From contig NC_020891.1 of the NCBI RefSeq assembly GCF_000355695.1, positions 2,852,001 to 2,916,000 on the forward strand: a stretch of 64,000 nt of DNA. The letters are read 5' to 3'. Source of the DNA: Clavibacter nebraskensis NCPPB 2581. GTDB lineage: Bacteria; Actinomycetota; Actinomycetes; Actinomycetales; Microbacteriaceae. Under the pieces are notes generated by a model. The model saw only the letters and a program-made list of their open reading frames with translations, did no database searches and was not told where the DNA came from. Positions within the stretch are counted from its first letter, which is position 1; each line of letters begins with the position of its first letter. Below are positions 25,960-34,907 of this stretch, piece after piece. The translations under genes and the position numbers were made by a program.

Positions 25960-26181
25960 TCAGCGAGGCTGCTGACGGCCGCTGCCGCTCGACGAGCACG
26001 TCGTGCTACAGCACAGGGTGACGTCGCCCATCACGAGTTCCTCCTCCGCGCCGCGGTGCGTGATGGTGAAGCCGAAGGCCTTCGCCAGCAGCGCGTCGGA
26101 CGCGTCGTCGCCTCCGGGCGCGAGCCCGGGCGCGGAGGTGGGCAGCGGGGCCTGGGCCGCCGTCTCCATGAGCAGTGACAT
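25960..26181 (-). CDS. LAP/TOMM precursor peptide
   Basis: This 73-residue peptide is the likely substrate of the cluster. Residues 1 to about 50 form an Ala/Leu/acidic leader (with AKAFGFTITHRGAEEELV). The C-terminal core, after VMGDVTL, is CCSTTCSSSGSGRQQPR, with three Cys and seven Ser/Thr that could become thiazoles and (methyl)oxazoles. A strong Shine-Dalgarno (AGGAAGG) precedes the ATG at 26181. It is the first gene of the operon, 10 nt before the E1-like partner. The leader cleavage site is not determined and no protease gene is seen in the cluster. Confidence 0.87.
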   Translation of the reverse strand: MSLLMETAAQAPLPTSAPGLAPGGDDASDALLAKAFGFTITHRGAEEELVMGDVTLCCSTTCSSSGSGRQQPR

Positions 26182-26328
26182 TGCCGTTCCTTCCTCTGGG
26201 TGGGTGGGACGACGTCTTTCTAGCACGATCTTCCGTGCCCTGGGCGGATGCGCATCACCTGTTGACAACGTCCCCTCGGGACGGCACGATCCGCCCGCGT
26301 CGGGGCGGCCCGCGCCGGATCCGGCGCG
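26182..26328. other. Divergent promoter region of LAP operon and YqaJ-like gene
   Basis: About 150 bases separate the two divergent units. A long leader precedes the precursor gene on the minus strand, with TAGAAA (26218-26223) a weak -10 candidate. No convincing -35 or operator was found for the LAP operon. Confidence 0.4.
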
Positions 26329-26334
26329 TACCCT
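26329..26334 (+). promoter_or_regulatory. -10 box before YqaJ-like gene
   Basis: TACCCT is 7 nt before the GTG at 26342, which decides the start against an upstream extension running antisense to the LAP precursor. Confidence 0.5.
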
Positions 26335-26341
26335 GGAGCCC

Positions 26342-27016
26342 GTGACGGACGAGATGCTGGCCTTCCCCTGGGAGGACGACCTCGCCCCGGCCGCCCCCGC
26401 GCCGCCTCCTCCCCCGCCGCACCTGACGCGCATCGTCGCCCACTCGTCGGATCGCGTCGCCTGGCTGCGCGCCCGCAGCTTCGGCATCACCGCCACCGAC
26501 GTCGCGCGCCTCGCGACCGACGCGTCGCTGCAGGCCGTCGCGCTCGAGAAGCTCTACGGATCCGGCTTCGGCGGCAACCGCTACACCGACCACGGCCGGG
26601 AGCGCGAGCCCGAGATCGCCCGCTGGGTCGAGGCCGAGCACGGCATCGTCCCGAGCGCGCACCTGTTCCACGCGGAGGGCCAGCGCCGCCACCTGGCGAC
26701 CCCCGACGGCGTGGGCCTGCGGGCCGACGGACGGCTCGAGCTCGCGGAGATCAAGACGACCGCCAAGCCGTGGCGGAGCATCCCGCGCAACTACCTCCGG
26801 CAGATCTTGTGGCAGCAGTACGTGCTCGGCGCGGAGCGCTCGCTCATCGTCTGGGAGCAGCACGTGGACTTCGTGCCCGTGCACGACATCCCGAAGTGGA
26901 AGTGGATCGACCGCGACGAGGCCGAGATCGCCGCGCTCGTGGCGCGCGCGAACGACCTCATCGCGCTCATCGTGCGGATGGCGAACGCGCCGGCCGGAGC
27001 CCGCGGCCTGGCCTGA
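26342..27016 (+). CDS. YqaJ-like PD-(D/E)XK exonuclease
   Basis: This is a 224-residue protein of the YqaJ/lambda-exonuclease fold. After a Pro-rich N-terminus the core shows SFGITATDVARLATD, DHGREREPEIARWVE, the active-site Asp and Glu-Ile-Lys block (GLRADGRLELAEIKTTAK), and the helix YLRQILWQQYVLGAERS. The family consists of 5'-3' nucleases from phages and host genomes. Here no phage genes surround it, so it looks like a resident single-copy gene. The start is GTG by leaderless spacing. Confidence 0.87.
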   Translation: MTDEMLAFPWEDDLAPAAPAPPPPPPHLTRIVAHSSDRVAWLRARSFGITATDVARLATDASLQAVALEKLYGSGFGGNRYTDHGREREPEIARWVEAEHGIVPSAHLFHAEGQRRHLATPDGVGLRADGRLELAEIKTTAKPWRSIPRNYLRQILWQQYVLGAERSLIVWEQHVDFVPVHDIPKWKWIDRDEAEIAALVARANDLIALIVRMANAPAGARGLA

Positions 27017-27189
27017 GCCGCGCTGCCGCACAGCCCGGCCCGGGCCGTCGCCGTCGGCGAGTGCCCTCGGCATTCTTCTCGCCCGGGGAACACCGCGGAA
27101 ACACGCTCGACTCACGCGGCGACTTCACTGGATGAGCGGGGGCCGGGTGGGATCCACCACGCCGCCGCGTTCCGAGGAGGGGTCGCACG

Positions 27190-28241
27190 ATGAGCCAGGT
27201 CATCCAGTCCAGAGCCGGCGTCGCCGCCGAGGCCGAGCGGGATCGGGCGGCCGCCACCATCGCCCTCGCGCCCCACGGGGAGACCATGCGCGCGGTCGTC
27301 GTCACGGATACCGGCGGACCCGACGTCCTGCACGTCGCCGACGTGCCGGTGCCGCACCGCCTCGACTCGGAGGTGCTCGTGAAGGTCGTCGCCGCGGGCG
27401 TGAACCCCATCGACCTGCGGCTGCGCGCGGGCGATCCCGGCGGCCCGACGCTCGGCAGCCTGCCCGCGATCCTCGGCCGCGACTTCAGCGGCGTCGTCGT
27501 CGAGTCGCCCTACGAGGACCACGCGCTGCACCCGGGCGACGAGGTGTTCGGCCTCGCGATGGTGCCGCGGATGCCCGGCAGCTACGCCCCTACATCGCCG
27601 CCCCCAGCGTCAGCCTCGCCCGGAAGCCCGCCCGGCTCTCCCACGTGGAGGCCGCGGCGACGCCCGTCAGCGCCCTCACCGCGTGGGGTATGGTCGTCGA
27701 CATCGGCCGGGCGCACGAGGGCCAGGTCGTCCTGGTGCACGCGGGCGCCGGCGGCGTCGGCCACTTCGCGGTGCAGTTCGCGCGGCACTTCGGCGCGCGG
27801 GTCGTCGCGACGGGCTCGCCCCGCAACGTCGACTGGCTGGCGGAGCTCGGCGCCGACGAGGTCATCGACCGCTCGCAGGTGCGCTTCGAGGACGTGCTCG
27901 CCGACGTGGACGTCGTGATCGACCTGGTCGGCAACTGCACCGATGACACCGGCACCCGCTCCCTGCAGGTCCTCCGGCGGGGCGGGCTCCTGGTCAGCGC
28001 GCCCGTGCGCGGCTGGCCGACGCTCGTGCAGGACGCGGCCGCGGTCGGCGTGCGCGCCACCCACTACGAGGTCGCGCCCGACGGGCAGAAGCTCGCGGTG
28101 ATCTCGCGGCTGCTGGAGTCGGGCGACATCAAGGTCTACGTCGACGAGGTCTTCGACCTGGAGGACGCCGCCGAGGCGCACCGCCACATGGAGAGCGGGC
28201 ACGCGCGCGGCAAGGTCGTGCTCAACGTGGCGCGGGGCTGA
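27190..28241 (+). pseudogene. Zinc-type NADP-dependent quinone oxidoreductase, frameshifted
   Basis: This is an MDR-superfamily quinone/alcohol oxidoreductase read in two frames. Residues from MRAVVVTDTGGPDVLHVADV through DEVFGLAMVPRMPGSYA are in one frame. The remainder, from YIAAPSVSLARKPARL through the Rossmann motif HAGAGGVGHFAVQFARHFGA to VVLNVARG, is in the next. The break is at 27589-27590, where two bases stand between the Tyr-Ala and Tyr-Ile codons and a full codon is expected, so it is a net one-base loss. No stop codons occur in either half, so the mutation is recent or a base-call error. A Shine-Dalgarno (GAGGAGGGG) precedes the ATG. Confidence 0.85.
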
Positions 28242-28247
28242 CCCCGC

Positions 28248-28852
28248 TCAGTGCCCCGCGGTCGCCGCCAGCCCCTGCTCCATCACGTGGTCCGTCTCGA
28301 CCGCGTCCGAGAGCCGGAACGACCGCGTGCCCACGATGCGGAAGCCGCTGCGCTCGTAGAAGCGGATGGCGCGCGCGTTGTGCTCGTTCACGCCGAGCCA
28401 GATCCCGGCCTCGGCGTCCCGTCCCCGCTCCCCCGCCAGCTCGCGCGCGACCCGCAGCGTCTCGGCCATGAGCGGCCGAGCCAGCCCCGCCCCGTGCGAT
28501 CCCCGCTCGACGTAGACCTTGCTCAGCTCGACCTCGGGCCGCAGCCGGAGCGCTCCCGCCACGTCGGCGTCCGCGGGCGGCGCCGCGACGACCATCGTGT
28601 AGCCGACCGGCCGACCCCCGACCTCCGCGAGCACCACCCGGTGCGCCGGATCCGCGAGGTGCGCCCGGAAGCGCGCCGGCGACAGGACGGTGCGGACGTG
28701 CTCCGCGATCGCCTCGGCCGTCGTGGTCGGCGGGCACGCGAGCGCGAAGGTGCGGGCAGCGAGGGCGGCCGCCTCGTCCGCGTCGGCGGGCGAGGCGACG
28801 CGGAAGGACGGGACGGCGTGGACGGGGCGACGGCGGGATCCGGGATGCTCAC
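28248..28852 (-). CDS. GNAT-family acetyltransferase, 5' end uncertain or frameshifted
   Basis: The C-terminal 129 residues are a clear GNAT domain (VLAEVGGRPVGYTMV, ELSKVYVERGSHGAGLARPL, LGVNEHNARAIRFYERSGF). GNAT-like sequence continues upstream of the GTG at 28637 in the same frame (for example PADADEAAALAARTFALACP), but that frame meets a stop at 28857-28859 without any ATG, GTG or TTG. A leaderless -10 box points to GTG 28852, which is in another frame. A net one-base change between about 28850 and 28815 would join them. The gene is either frameshifted at its 5' end or truncated. Confidence 0.65.
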
Positions 28853-28859
28853 CCTGTCA

Positions 28860-28865
28860 AGCCTA
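28860..28865 (-). promoter_or_regulatory. -10 box before GNAT gene
   Basis: TAGGCT on the minus strand ends 7 nt before GTG 28852, the candidate original start of the GNAT gene. Confidence 0.45.
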
Positions 28866-28891
28866 GGCAGCCGCGCGCCCCCGGGGACGAC

Positions 28892-28919
28892 GGAAGGGCC
28901 CGCCGGAGCGGGCCCTTCC
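28892..28919 (-). terminator. Terminator hairpin after rplA
   Basis: A perfect 11-bp stem (GGAAGGGCCCG and its complement) has a 6-base loop and lies about 40 bases after the rplA stop. It ends the secE-nusG-rplK-rplA unit. Confidence 0.75.
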
Positions 28920-28957
28920 TGTGCTGCATGTCGTGCGTGCGCTTGCGCGCGGTGGTG

Positions 28958-29644
28958 CTAGATGGAGTTGACGTCCACCGGGATGCCGGGGCCGAAGGTC
29001 GTGGAGACCGTGGCCTTCTGAACGTAGCGGCCCTTCGAGGAGGACGGCTTGAGGCGGACGATCTCCTCGAGCGCGGCGCCGACGTTCTCCGAGAGCTGCT
29101 CGGGTGAGAAGCTCGCCTTGCCGACCACGAAGTGGACGTTCGCGTGCTTGTCGACGCGGAACTCGATCTTGCCGCCCTTGATGTCGGACACCGCGCGCGC
29201 GACGTCCGGGGTGACCGTGCCGGTCTTCGGGTTGGGCATGAGGCCACGCGGGCCGAGCACCTTGCCGAGACGACCGACCTTGCCCATGAGCTCGGGCGTC
29301 GAGACGGCGGAGTCGAACGACGTGTAGCCGCCCGCCACCTTCTCGATGAGCTCGTCGCCGCCGACCTCGTCGGCGCCGGCGGCGATGGCCGCCTCGGCCG
29401 CGGGGCCCGTCGCGAAGACGATGACGCGAGCGGTCTTGCCGGTACCGTGAGGAAGGATGACGGTGCCGCGGACCATCTGGTCTGCCTTGCGGGGGTCGAC
29501 GCCGAGCTTGAGCGCGACCTCGACGGTGCTGTCGAACTTGCTGGAACCGGTCTCGCGCGCGAGCTCGACGGCCTCCGCGGCGGTGTACGCCTTGGCGGGA
29601 TCGATCTTCTCGGCTGCGGCCCGGTAGGCCTTTGACTTCGCCAT
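28958..29644 (-). CDS. rplA: 50S ribosomal protein L1
   Basis: This is a 228-residue ribosomal protein of the L1 stalk, normal length. Family blocks are [36 protein letters not shown], the [19 protein letters not shown] loop and [19 protein letters not shown] Shine-Dalgarno (CAGGAG) precedes the ATG. It is last in the secE-nusG-rplK-rplA series. In many bacteria L1 also represses its own operon by binding the mRNA leader; no such site was resolved here. Confidence 0.98.
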   Translation of the reverse strand: MAKSKAYRAAAEKIDPAKAYTAAEAVELARETGSSKFDSTVEVALKLGVDPRKADQMVRGTVILPHGTGKTARVIVFATGPAAEAAIAAGADEVGGDELIEKVAGGYTSFDSAVSTPELMGKVGRLGKVLGPRGLMPNPKTGTVTPDVARAVSDIKGGKIEFRVDKHANVHFVVGKASFSPEQLSENVGAALEEIVRLKPSSSKGRYVQKATVSTTFGPGIPVDVNSI

Positions 29645-29744
29645 TCGTGTCTCCTGATTCGAGAGTGCGGTTGATGTGAGCCTGGCCGGCTCTCCCGCGT
29701 GATGCTGGAGCGGATCCCGGACGGGACCCGCGGGGTGGTGGAGG

Positions 29745-30176
29745 CTAGGCCTCGACCGTGATGCCCATGGAGCGGGCGGTGCCGGCGATGATCTTCGCCG
29801 CGGCGTCGATGTCGTTGGCGTTGAGGTCGGCCTGCTTCTGCTCGGCGATCTCGCGGACCTGGTCCATCGTGAGCTTCGCGACCTTGACCGTGTGCGGCGT
29901 GCCCGAGCCCTTGGCGACTCCGGCGGCCTTCTTGATGAGCTCCGCGGCCGGGGGCGTCTTGAGGATGAACGTGAACGTCCGGTCCTCGTAGACGGTGATC
30001 TCGACGGGGATGACGTTCCCGCGCTGAGCCTCGGTCTGGGCGTTGTACGCCTTGCAGAACTCCATGATGTTGACGCCGTGCTGTCCCAGCGCCGGCCCGA
30101 TGGGCGGTGCGGGGTTGGCGGCGCCGGCCTTGATCTGCAGCTTGATCAGACCCGTGACCTTCTTCTTCGGTGCCAT
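29745..30176 (-). CDS. rplK: 50S ribosomal protein L11
   Basis: This is a 143-residue protein of the GTPase-associated centre. It starts [20 protein letters not shown] and contains [19 protein letters not shown] and a C-terminal 23S rRNA-binding domain ([20 protein letters not shown]). A Shine-Dalgarno (GAAGGAAGAG) precedes the ATG. It lies 100 nt upstream of rplA and 53 nt after nusG. The longer open frame in the same phase is a read-through of non-coding phase in nusG and is discarded. Confidence 0.98.
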   Translation of the reverse strand: MAPKKKVTGLIKLQIKAGAANPAPPIGPALGQHGVNIMEFCKAYNAQTEAQRGNVIPVEITVYEDRTFTFILKTPPAAELIKKAAGVAKGSGTPHTVKVAKLTMDQVREIAEQKQADLNANDIDAAAKIIAGTARSMGITVEA

Positions 30177-30229
30177 TTCTCTTCCTTCTTCTTGATTGCT
30201 AGATCGAGCGGGCCGCGCGGCCCGACCGC

Positions 30230-31252
30230 CTAGAGCTTGGTGACCTGGTCGAAGCTGAGCTCGACCGGGGTCTCGCGCTCGAACAGGGAGACGAGCACCG
30301 TGAGCTTGCCGCTCTCGGGCTTGATCTCGCTGATGGAGCCGGGGAGGCCCGCGAACGAGCCCTCCTTGATCGTGATGGTCTCGCCGATCTCGAAGTCGAC
30401 CTCGGCGGCGACGACGCGCTGCGCCTGGCCGCCCTTGGTGGGCTGGCCCTTGACCTGCGCCACCTCCTTGATCTCGACGAGGCTCTTCAGCATGGAGAAG
30501 GCCTCCTCGACGCGGAGGGGCGTGGGGTTGTGGGCGTTGCCCACGAAGCCCGTGACGCCGGGGGTGTGGCGGACGACCGACCAGCTGTCCTCGTTGAGGC
30601 TCATGCGCACGAGCACGTAGCCCGGGATGCGCACGCGGTTGACCATCTTGCGCTGGCCGTTCTTGATCTCGACGACGTCCTCCATCGGGACCTCGATCTG
30701 GTAGATGTCGTCCTCCATGTTGAGCGACACCATGCGGTTCTCGATGTTGCTCTTCACGCGGCGCTCGAAGCCCGCGTAGGAGTGGATGACGTACCACTTG
30801 CCCGGCTTGGAGCGGAGCTCCTTGCGGAAGTCCTCGTAGGGGTCGACGTCGGCGTCGTCCTCGTCGGGCACGAGGGCGGCCTCGGCCTGGGCGACGTCCT
30901 CCGCGGTGGCGGGCGCGACGTCGGCGGGCTCGAGGGCCTCCTCGGCCGCCTCCTCCTCCGCCTCGTCGTCGGTCGCCTCGACGGCGGCCTCGGCCTCGTC
31001 GGCGGAGTCGATGTCGAGCGCGTCCTCGACGATGGCGTCGGCCTCGGGATCCTCGACGGACTCCATCGCGTCGAGCGCGGCCGTCAGGTCGGTCTCGACC
31101 GAGTCGCCCTCGACGTGCAGGGCGGTGTGCTCCGCCGCGTCCGAGCTCTCCTCGGAGGACTCGATGGCGTGGCCCTCCTGGACCTCGTCCACCTCGGAGG
31201 ACTGCTCCGCCGCGGGGGCGAGGTCGACGTCGTCGCGCTTGCTCTCAGCCAA
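30230..31252 (-). CDS. nusG: Transcription termination/antitermination protein NusG with long acidic N-terminus
   Basis: This protein has 340 residues, against ~180 in E. coli. The last ~195 residues are the canonical NGN domain ([20 protein letters not shown] ... [14 protein letters not shown] ... [10 protein letters not shown]) and KOW domain ([20 protein letters not shown]). The first ~145 residues are a Glu/Asp/Ala-rich, probably disordered extension (for example [17 protein letters not shown]). Acidic extensions on NusG are known in actinobacteria but this one is long. It couples RNA polymerase to Rho or to the ribosome. Confidence 0.97.
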   Translation of the reverse strand: MAESKRDDVDLAPAAEQSSEVDEVQEGHAIESSEESSDAAEHTALHVEGDSVETDLTAALDAMESVEDPEADAIVEDALDIDSADEAEAAVEATDDEAEEEAAEEALEPADVAPATAEDVAQAEAALVPDEDDADVDPYEDFRKELRSKPGKWYVIHSYAGFERRVKSNIENRMVSLNMEDDIYQIEVPMEDVVEIKNGQRKMVNRVRIPGYVLVRMSLNEDSWSVVRHTPGVTGFVGNAHNPTPLRVEEAFSMLKSLVEIKEVAQVKGQPTKGGQAQRVVAAEVDFEIGETITIKEGSFAGLPGSISEIKPESGKLTVLVSLFERETPVELSFDQVTKL

Positions 31253-31437
31253 TGGATCTACTTCCCTCGTTCTTCGTCGTGCGTTGCCGTTCTGTGCCGT
31301 GCTGACCCGGGCGCCGGGCCGCGCGGATGCGGGACCCGCAGGCGTCCGCGCCGCTGTCGTTCCCCGCGCGCGTGGATCCGTGGTCCGCGTGCCGCTCGCC
31401 GTCCGGTCCGTGCCGCCTCCGCGTGGAGGCCCTGGTG

Positions 31438-31710
31438 CTAGGCGCCGTTGCCGAACACCACGATGGCGAGGTACCCGAACAGCTGGTCGAGGAGAGAGAC
31501 GATCACCATCATGACGATGACGAAGGCCAGCACCACTCCCGTGAACGTCAGCAGCTCCTTGCGGGTGGGGGTGACCACCTTCTTGAGTTCCTGCACGACC
31601 TGCTTGATGAAGAGCACCAGCCGGGCGAAGGGGTTGCGTCGCGCATCCCGCTGCTCGCGAGCCTGCGCGACGATTTCCTCGCTCGGCTCGTCGACGATCT
31701 TCCGCGCCAC
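31438..31710 (-). CDS. secE: Protein translocase subunit SecE
   Basis: This is a 90-residue single-pass subunit of the SecYEG channel. It starts at GTG 31710 (ARKIVDEPSEEI), with AGGAAGGG 8 nt upstream. A longer in-frame reading runs back through the tRNA-Trp gene and is rejected. The conserved amphipathic helix and membrane segment are ARLVLFIKQVVQELKKVVTP and ELLTFTGVVLAFVIVMMVIV. A 185-nt spacer without a gene separates it from nusG. Confidence 0.95.
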   Translation of the reverse strand: MARKIVDEPSEEIVAQAREQRDARRNPFARLVLFIKQVVQELKKVVTPTRKELLTFTGVVLAFVIVMMVIVSLLDQLFGYLAIVVFGNGA

Positions 31711-31797
31711 GCGTGGGTCCCTTCCTGCATTGCTCGGCTTCCGCCCGGAGTTCGGGCGAGCCGCGATGTCACGCGCCCGGGGACCCGTTCCATCTAG

Positions 31798-31870
31798 CAG
31801 GGCGGACAGGACTCGAACCTGCAACCTGCGGTTTTGGAGACCGCTGCTCTACCAATTGAGCCACCACCCT
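31798..31870 (-). tRNA. tRNA-Trp (CCA)
   Basis: This is a 73-nt cloverleaf on the minus strand with acceptor AGGGTGG/CCGCCCT, a D arm with TGGCTCAATTGGTAGAGCA, anticodon loop CTCCAAA and a T arm with GGTTCGAGTCC. The CCA is not encoded. It sits directly before secE, as is common in actinobacteria. Confidence 0.95.
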
Positions 31871-32046
31871 CTGCGTCGACACCCGCCTGCCCTCATGCGC
31901 CACGACCGTGCGAGCACGGACGGAAGAAGGCGCGGAAGAGCATGGCGGAGATACTGACCCGGACGAGTGTACCAGCATCCGCGGGCCCACGGTCGGGCGG
32001 CGGCCAGGCGGGCGTCGGCACCCGCGTGGCGGCGGGCGCGGATCCC

Positions 32047-32052
32047 TATGCT
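32047..32052 (+). promoter_or_regulatory. -10 box before aminotransferase gene
   Basis: TATGCT is 7 nt before the ATG at 32060, favouring that start ([12 protein letters not shown]) over two ATGs slightly upstream. Confidence 0.55.
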
Positions 32053-32059
32053 CACATGC

Positions 32060-33277
32060 ATGGCCGAACCGCAGAGCACCGTCCCCCTCAGCCGCGTCTC
32101 CACCCGCATCGGATCCATCGCCGAGTCCGCGACTCTCAAGGTCGACGGCAAGGCCAAGGCCCTGCAGGCCGCCGGACGCCCCGTCATCAGCTTCGCGGCG
32201 GGCGAGCCCGACTTCCCGACGCCCGACTACGTGGTCGAGGCCGCGGTCGAGGCCGCGCGGGATCCCCGCAACCACCGCTACACCGCCGCCGCCGGCCTCC
32301 CCGACCTCCGCGAGGCGATCGCCGACAAGACACGCGCCTCCTCGGGCCTCGACGTGGGCATCGACCGGATCATCGTCACCAACGGCGGCAAGCAGGCCGT
32401 CTACCAGGCGTTCCAGACGCTGCTCGACCAGGGCGACGAGGTCCTCGTGCCCACGCCGTACTGGACCACCTACCCCGAGGCCATCCGCCTCGCGGGCGGC
32501 GTGCCCGTCGACGTCTTCGCGGGCGCCGACCAGGGCTACCTCGTCACCGTCGAGCAGCTCGAGGCGGCGTGGACGCCGCGCACCAAGGTGCTGCTGTTCG
32601 TCTCGCCGTCGAACCCCACGGGCGCCGTCTACTCGCGGGAGCAGACCCGCGAGATCGGCGAGTGGGCGGAGTCGAAGGGCCTCTGGGTCATCAGCGACGA
32701 GATCTACCAGGACCTCGTCTACGACGGCGCCGAGGCCGCGAGCATCGTCGACGTGGTGCCGGCGCTTGCCGACCGCACGATCCTCGTCAACGGCGTCGCC
32801 AAGACGTACGCCATGACCGGCTGGCGCGTCGGGTGGATGGTGGGCCCCGCCGACGCCATCAGGGCCGCGGGCAACCTGCAGTCGCACCTCTCCTCCAACG
32901 TCTCGAACGTCTCGCAGCGTGCGGCCATCGCGGCGCTCCGCGGACCCCACGACACCGTCGACCGGATGCGCGAGGCCTTCGACCGCCGCCGCCGCACGAT
33001 CGTCGCCGAGCTCGACGCCATCCCCGGCTTCGTCACGCCCACGCCGCAGGGCGCGTTCTACGTCTACCCCGACGTGACGGGCCTCTTCGGCCGCGACATC
33101 GACGGCGTGACGCCGACCACCTCGCTCGAGGTCGCCGACGTGCTGCTCGAGAAGGCCGAGATCGCCGCCGTCCCCGGCGAGGCGTTCGGCCCGAGCGGGT
33201 TCCTGCGCTTCAGCTACGCGCTGGGCGACGAGGCGCTGCTCGAGGGCGTGCGCCGGATCCGCGACCTGCTGGCCTGA
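32060..33277 (+). CDS. Pyridoxal phosphate-dependent aspartate aminotransferase
   Basis: This is a 405-residue class I aminotransferase. The substrate/PLP region contains [31 protein letters not shown] and the Schiff-base lysine in [20 protein letters not shown]. The close match to AspC-type AAT Ib enzymes suggests aspartate:2-oxoglutarate transamination. It stands next to secE/tRNA-Trp and murB, a conserved actinobacterial neighbourhood, but is divergent from both. Confidence 0.93.
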   Translation: MAEPQSTVPLSRVSTRIGSIAESATLKVDGKAKALQAAGRPVISFAAGEPDFPTPDYVVEAAVEAARDPRNHRYTAAAGLPDLREAIADKTRASSGLDVGIDRIIVTNGGKQAVYQAFQTLLDQGDEVLVPTPYWTTYPEAIRLAGGVPVDVFAGADQGYLVTVEQLEAAWTPRTKVLLFVSPSNPTGAVYSREQTREIGEWAESKGLWVISDEIYQDLVYDGAEAASIVDVVPALADRTILVNGVAKTYAMTGWRVGWMVGPADAIRAAGNLQSHLSSNVSNVSQRAAIAALRGPHDTVDRMREAFDRRRRTIVAELDAIPGFVTPTPQGAFYVYPDVTGLFGRDIDGVTPTTSLEVADVLLEKAEIAAVPGEAFGPSGFLRFSYALGDEALLEGVRRIRDLLA

Positions 33278-33310
33278 TCCGTCGCCCGGCCCGCGCGGGT
33301 CGGCACTCCC

Positions 33311-34465
33311 CTAGAGGGTGAGGCCGACCAGCACGGGCTCGGGCTGCAGGATCACGCCGTGCTCGCTCATCACGCGGCCCTGCACGTAGCGCGCGAGGGC
33401 GGCGACGTCCTCGGCGGTCGCGGTGCCGCGGTTGGTGAGCGCGAGCGTGTGCTTGGAGGAGACGGCCGCACCGGAGCCCGGCAGCCGGAACCCGCGCTGC
33501 ACACCCGAGCGCTCGATCAGCCACGCGGCGCTGAGCTTCACGCCGGCCGGCTCGCGACGACGGCGCGCGGCGGCCTCGCGCTCGATGGCCTCGGCCACCT
33601 CCCACTGGTCGCCGAGCGGCACGACGAGGTCCTGGGGCGGATCCTCCTGCGGCCAGCGCGGGGCGTCGGCCGGCAGCGTGCGGGCGAACGCGGCGCTGAC
33701 GATGGGGTTCGTGAAGAACGACCCCGCGCTCCACGTGTCGTGGTCGGCGTCGTCGAGCACCATGCCCTTGGACGCGCGCAGCGCCAGCACGGTCTCACGG
33801 ACGCGGGCGACGGGCATGCGGTCGCCGAGCTCCACGCCGAGCGCGCCGGCGAGCTGCGGGTACGCGACGGGGAGACCGAGCGCGTCGGGGCCCTCGCCGT
33901 GGGTGAGCGCGAAGTCCACCGCGAGCACGACGCCGGCGCGGCCGCGCTTGAGCGCGGAGGTGCGGTAGCCGAGGCCGAGGTCGGCGGCGCTGAGCCGCTC
34001 CACCTCACCGGTCTCGTAGTCGAGGAAGTCGATCCCCTCCAGGACGTCGGCCACCTCCTGGCCGTAGGCGCCGATGTTCTGCACGGGCGAGGCGCCCGTG
34101 GATCCGGGGATGCCCGAGAGCGCCTCGAGCCCCGCGAGCCCGTCGGCCACGGTCCGCGCGACGAGCGCGTCCCACGGCTCGCCGGCCTGCACACGCACGA
34201 GCACGGTGCCGTCGGCCCGCTCCTCGCCGACCTCGACGCCGCGGGTCGCGATGCGGATGACGGTGCCCTCCACGCCCTCGTCGGAGATGAGGGAGTTGGA
34301 CCCGCCGCCGAGGACCATCCAGTCCTCGCCCACGGCCCAGAGCCCGAGGAGGGTGTCGACGAGCTCGTCGCGCTCGCTCACGGTCACGAGCTCCTCGGCC
34401 GGACCGCCGACGCGCAGCGTGGTGAGGTCGGCGAGCGGGGCGTCGCGGTGGGTCTGGATCGTCAC
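33311..34465 (-). CDS. murB: UDP-N-acetylmuramate dehydrogenase
   Basis: This is a 384-residue FAD enzyme that reduces UDP-GlcNAc-enolpyruvate to UDP-MurNAc in peptidoglycan synthesis. The FAD-binding block is WMVLGGGSNSLISDEG, and GIPGSTGASPVQNIGAYGQE follows. The catalytic Ser is in SAGSFFTNPIV and the catalytic Glu near the end in HGVILQPEPV. The GTG start at 34465 lies 7 nt after the MaoC gene stop, so it is translated from the hadAB-like transcript. Confidence 0.96.
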   Translation of the reverse strand: MTIQTHRDAPLADLTTLRVGGPAEELVTVSERDELVDTLLGLWAVGEDWMVLGGGSNSLISDEGVEGTVIRIATRGVEVGEERADGTVLVRVQAGEPWDALVARTVADGLAGLEALSGIPGSTGASPVQNIGAYGQEVADVLEGIDFLDYETGEVERLSAADLGLGYRTSALKRGRAGVVLAVDFALTHGEGPDALGLPVAYPQLAGALGVELGDRMPVARVRETVLALRASKGMVLDDADHDTWSAGSFFTNPIVSAAFARTLPADAPRWPQEDPPQDLVVPLGDQWEVAEAIEREAAARRRREPAGVKLSAAWLIERSGVQRGFRLPGSGAAVSSKHTLALTNRGTATAEDVAALARYVQGRVMSEHGVILQPEPVLVGLTL

Positions 34466-34472
34466 GGGGGCC

Positions 34473-34907
34473 CTACGCCAGCCGGACCTGCGCCTGGGCG
34501 CGGCCGAGGACGGTCTTCCCGTCGACGGAGACGGCGATGTCGATGCGCGCGGTGCCGGCATCGGCGTCGATCGCGCCCACCTTGGCGACGATCGAGAGGT
34601 CCTGGCCGTCGGCGGGATCCACGACCACGGGCCGCGTGAACCGCACGCCGTAGGACACGATGCGCGAGGGATCGCCCGCCCAGTCGGCCACGGGCTGCAC
34701 GGCCTGGCCCATCGTCAGCATGCCGTGGGCGAGGACGCCCGGCAGCCCGACCGACGCCGCCACGTCGTCGCGGTAGTGGATGGGGTTGAAGTCGCCCGAC
34801 GCGCCCGCGTAGCGGACGAGGGAGTCGCGGGTGAGGTGCAGCGAGCGCTCCGCCACGACGTCGCCCACGGCGAGGTCGGCGAGCACGGGCACGGCCACGG
34901 CGCTCAC
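34473..34907 (-). CDS. MaoC-type dehydratase (HadB-like)
   Basis: This is a 144-residue hot-dog-fold hydratase with the catalytic loop GDFNPIHYRDDVAASVGLPG and the motif LAHGMLTMGQ. It pairs with the partner gene directly upstream, whose stop overlaps this start. By synteny with actinobacterial rpmG-hadAB(C)-murB loci the pair forms a heterodimeric (R)-3-hydroxyacyl dehydratase. No hadC-type third subunit is found here. Confidence 0.9.
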   Translation of the reverse strand: MSAVAVPVLADLAVGDVVAERSLHLTRDSLVRYAGASGDFNPIHYRDDVAASVGLPGVLAHGMLTMGQAVQPVADWAGDPSRIVSYGVRFTRPVVVDPADGQDLSIVAKVGAIDADAGTARIDIAVSVDGKTVLGRAQAQVRLA

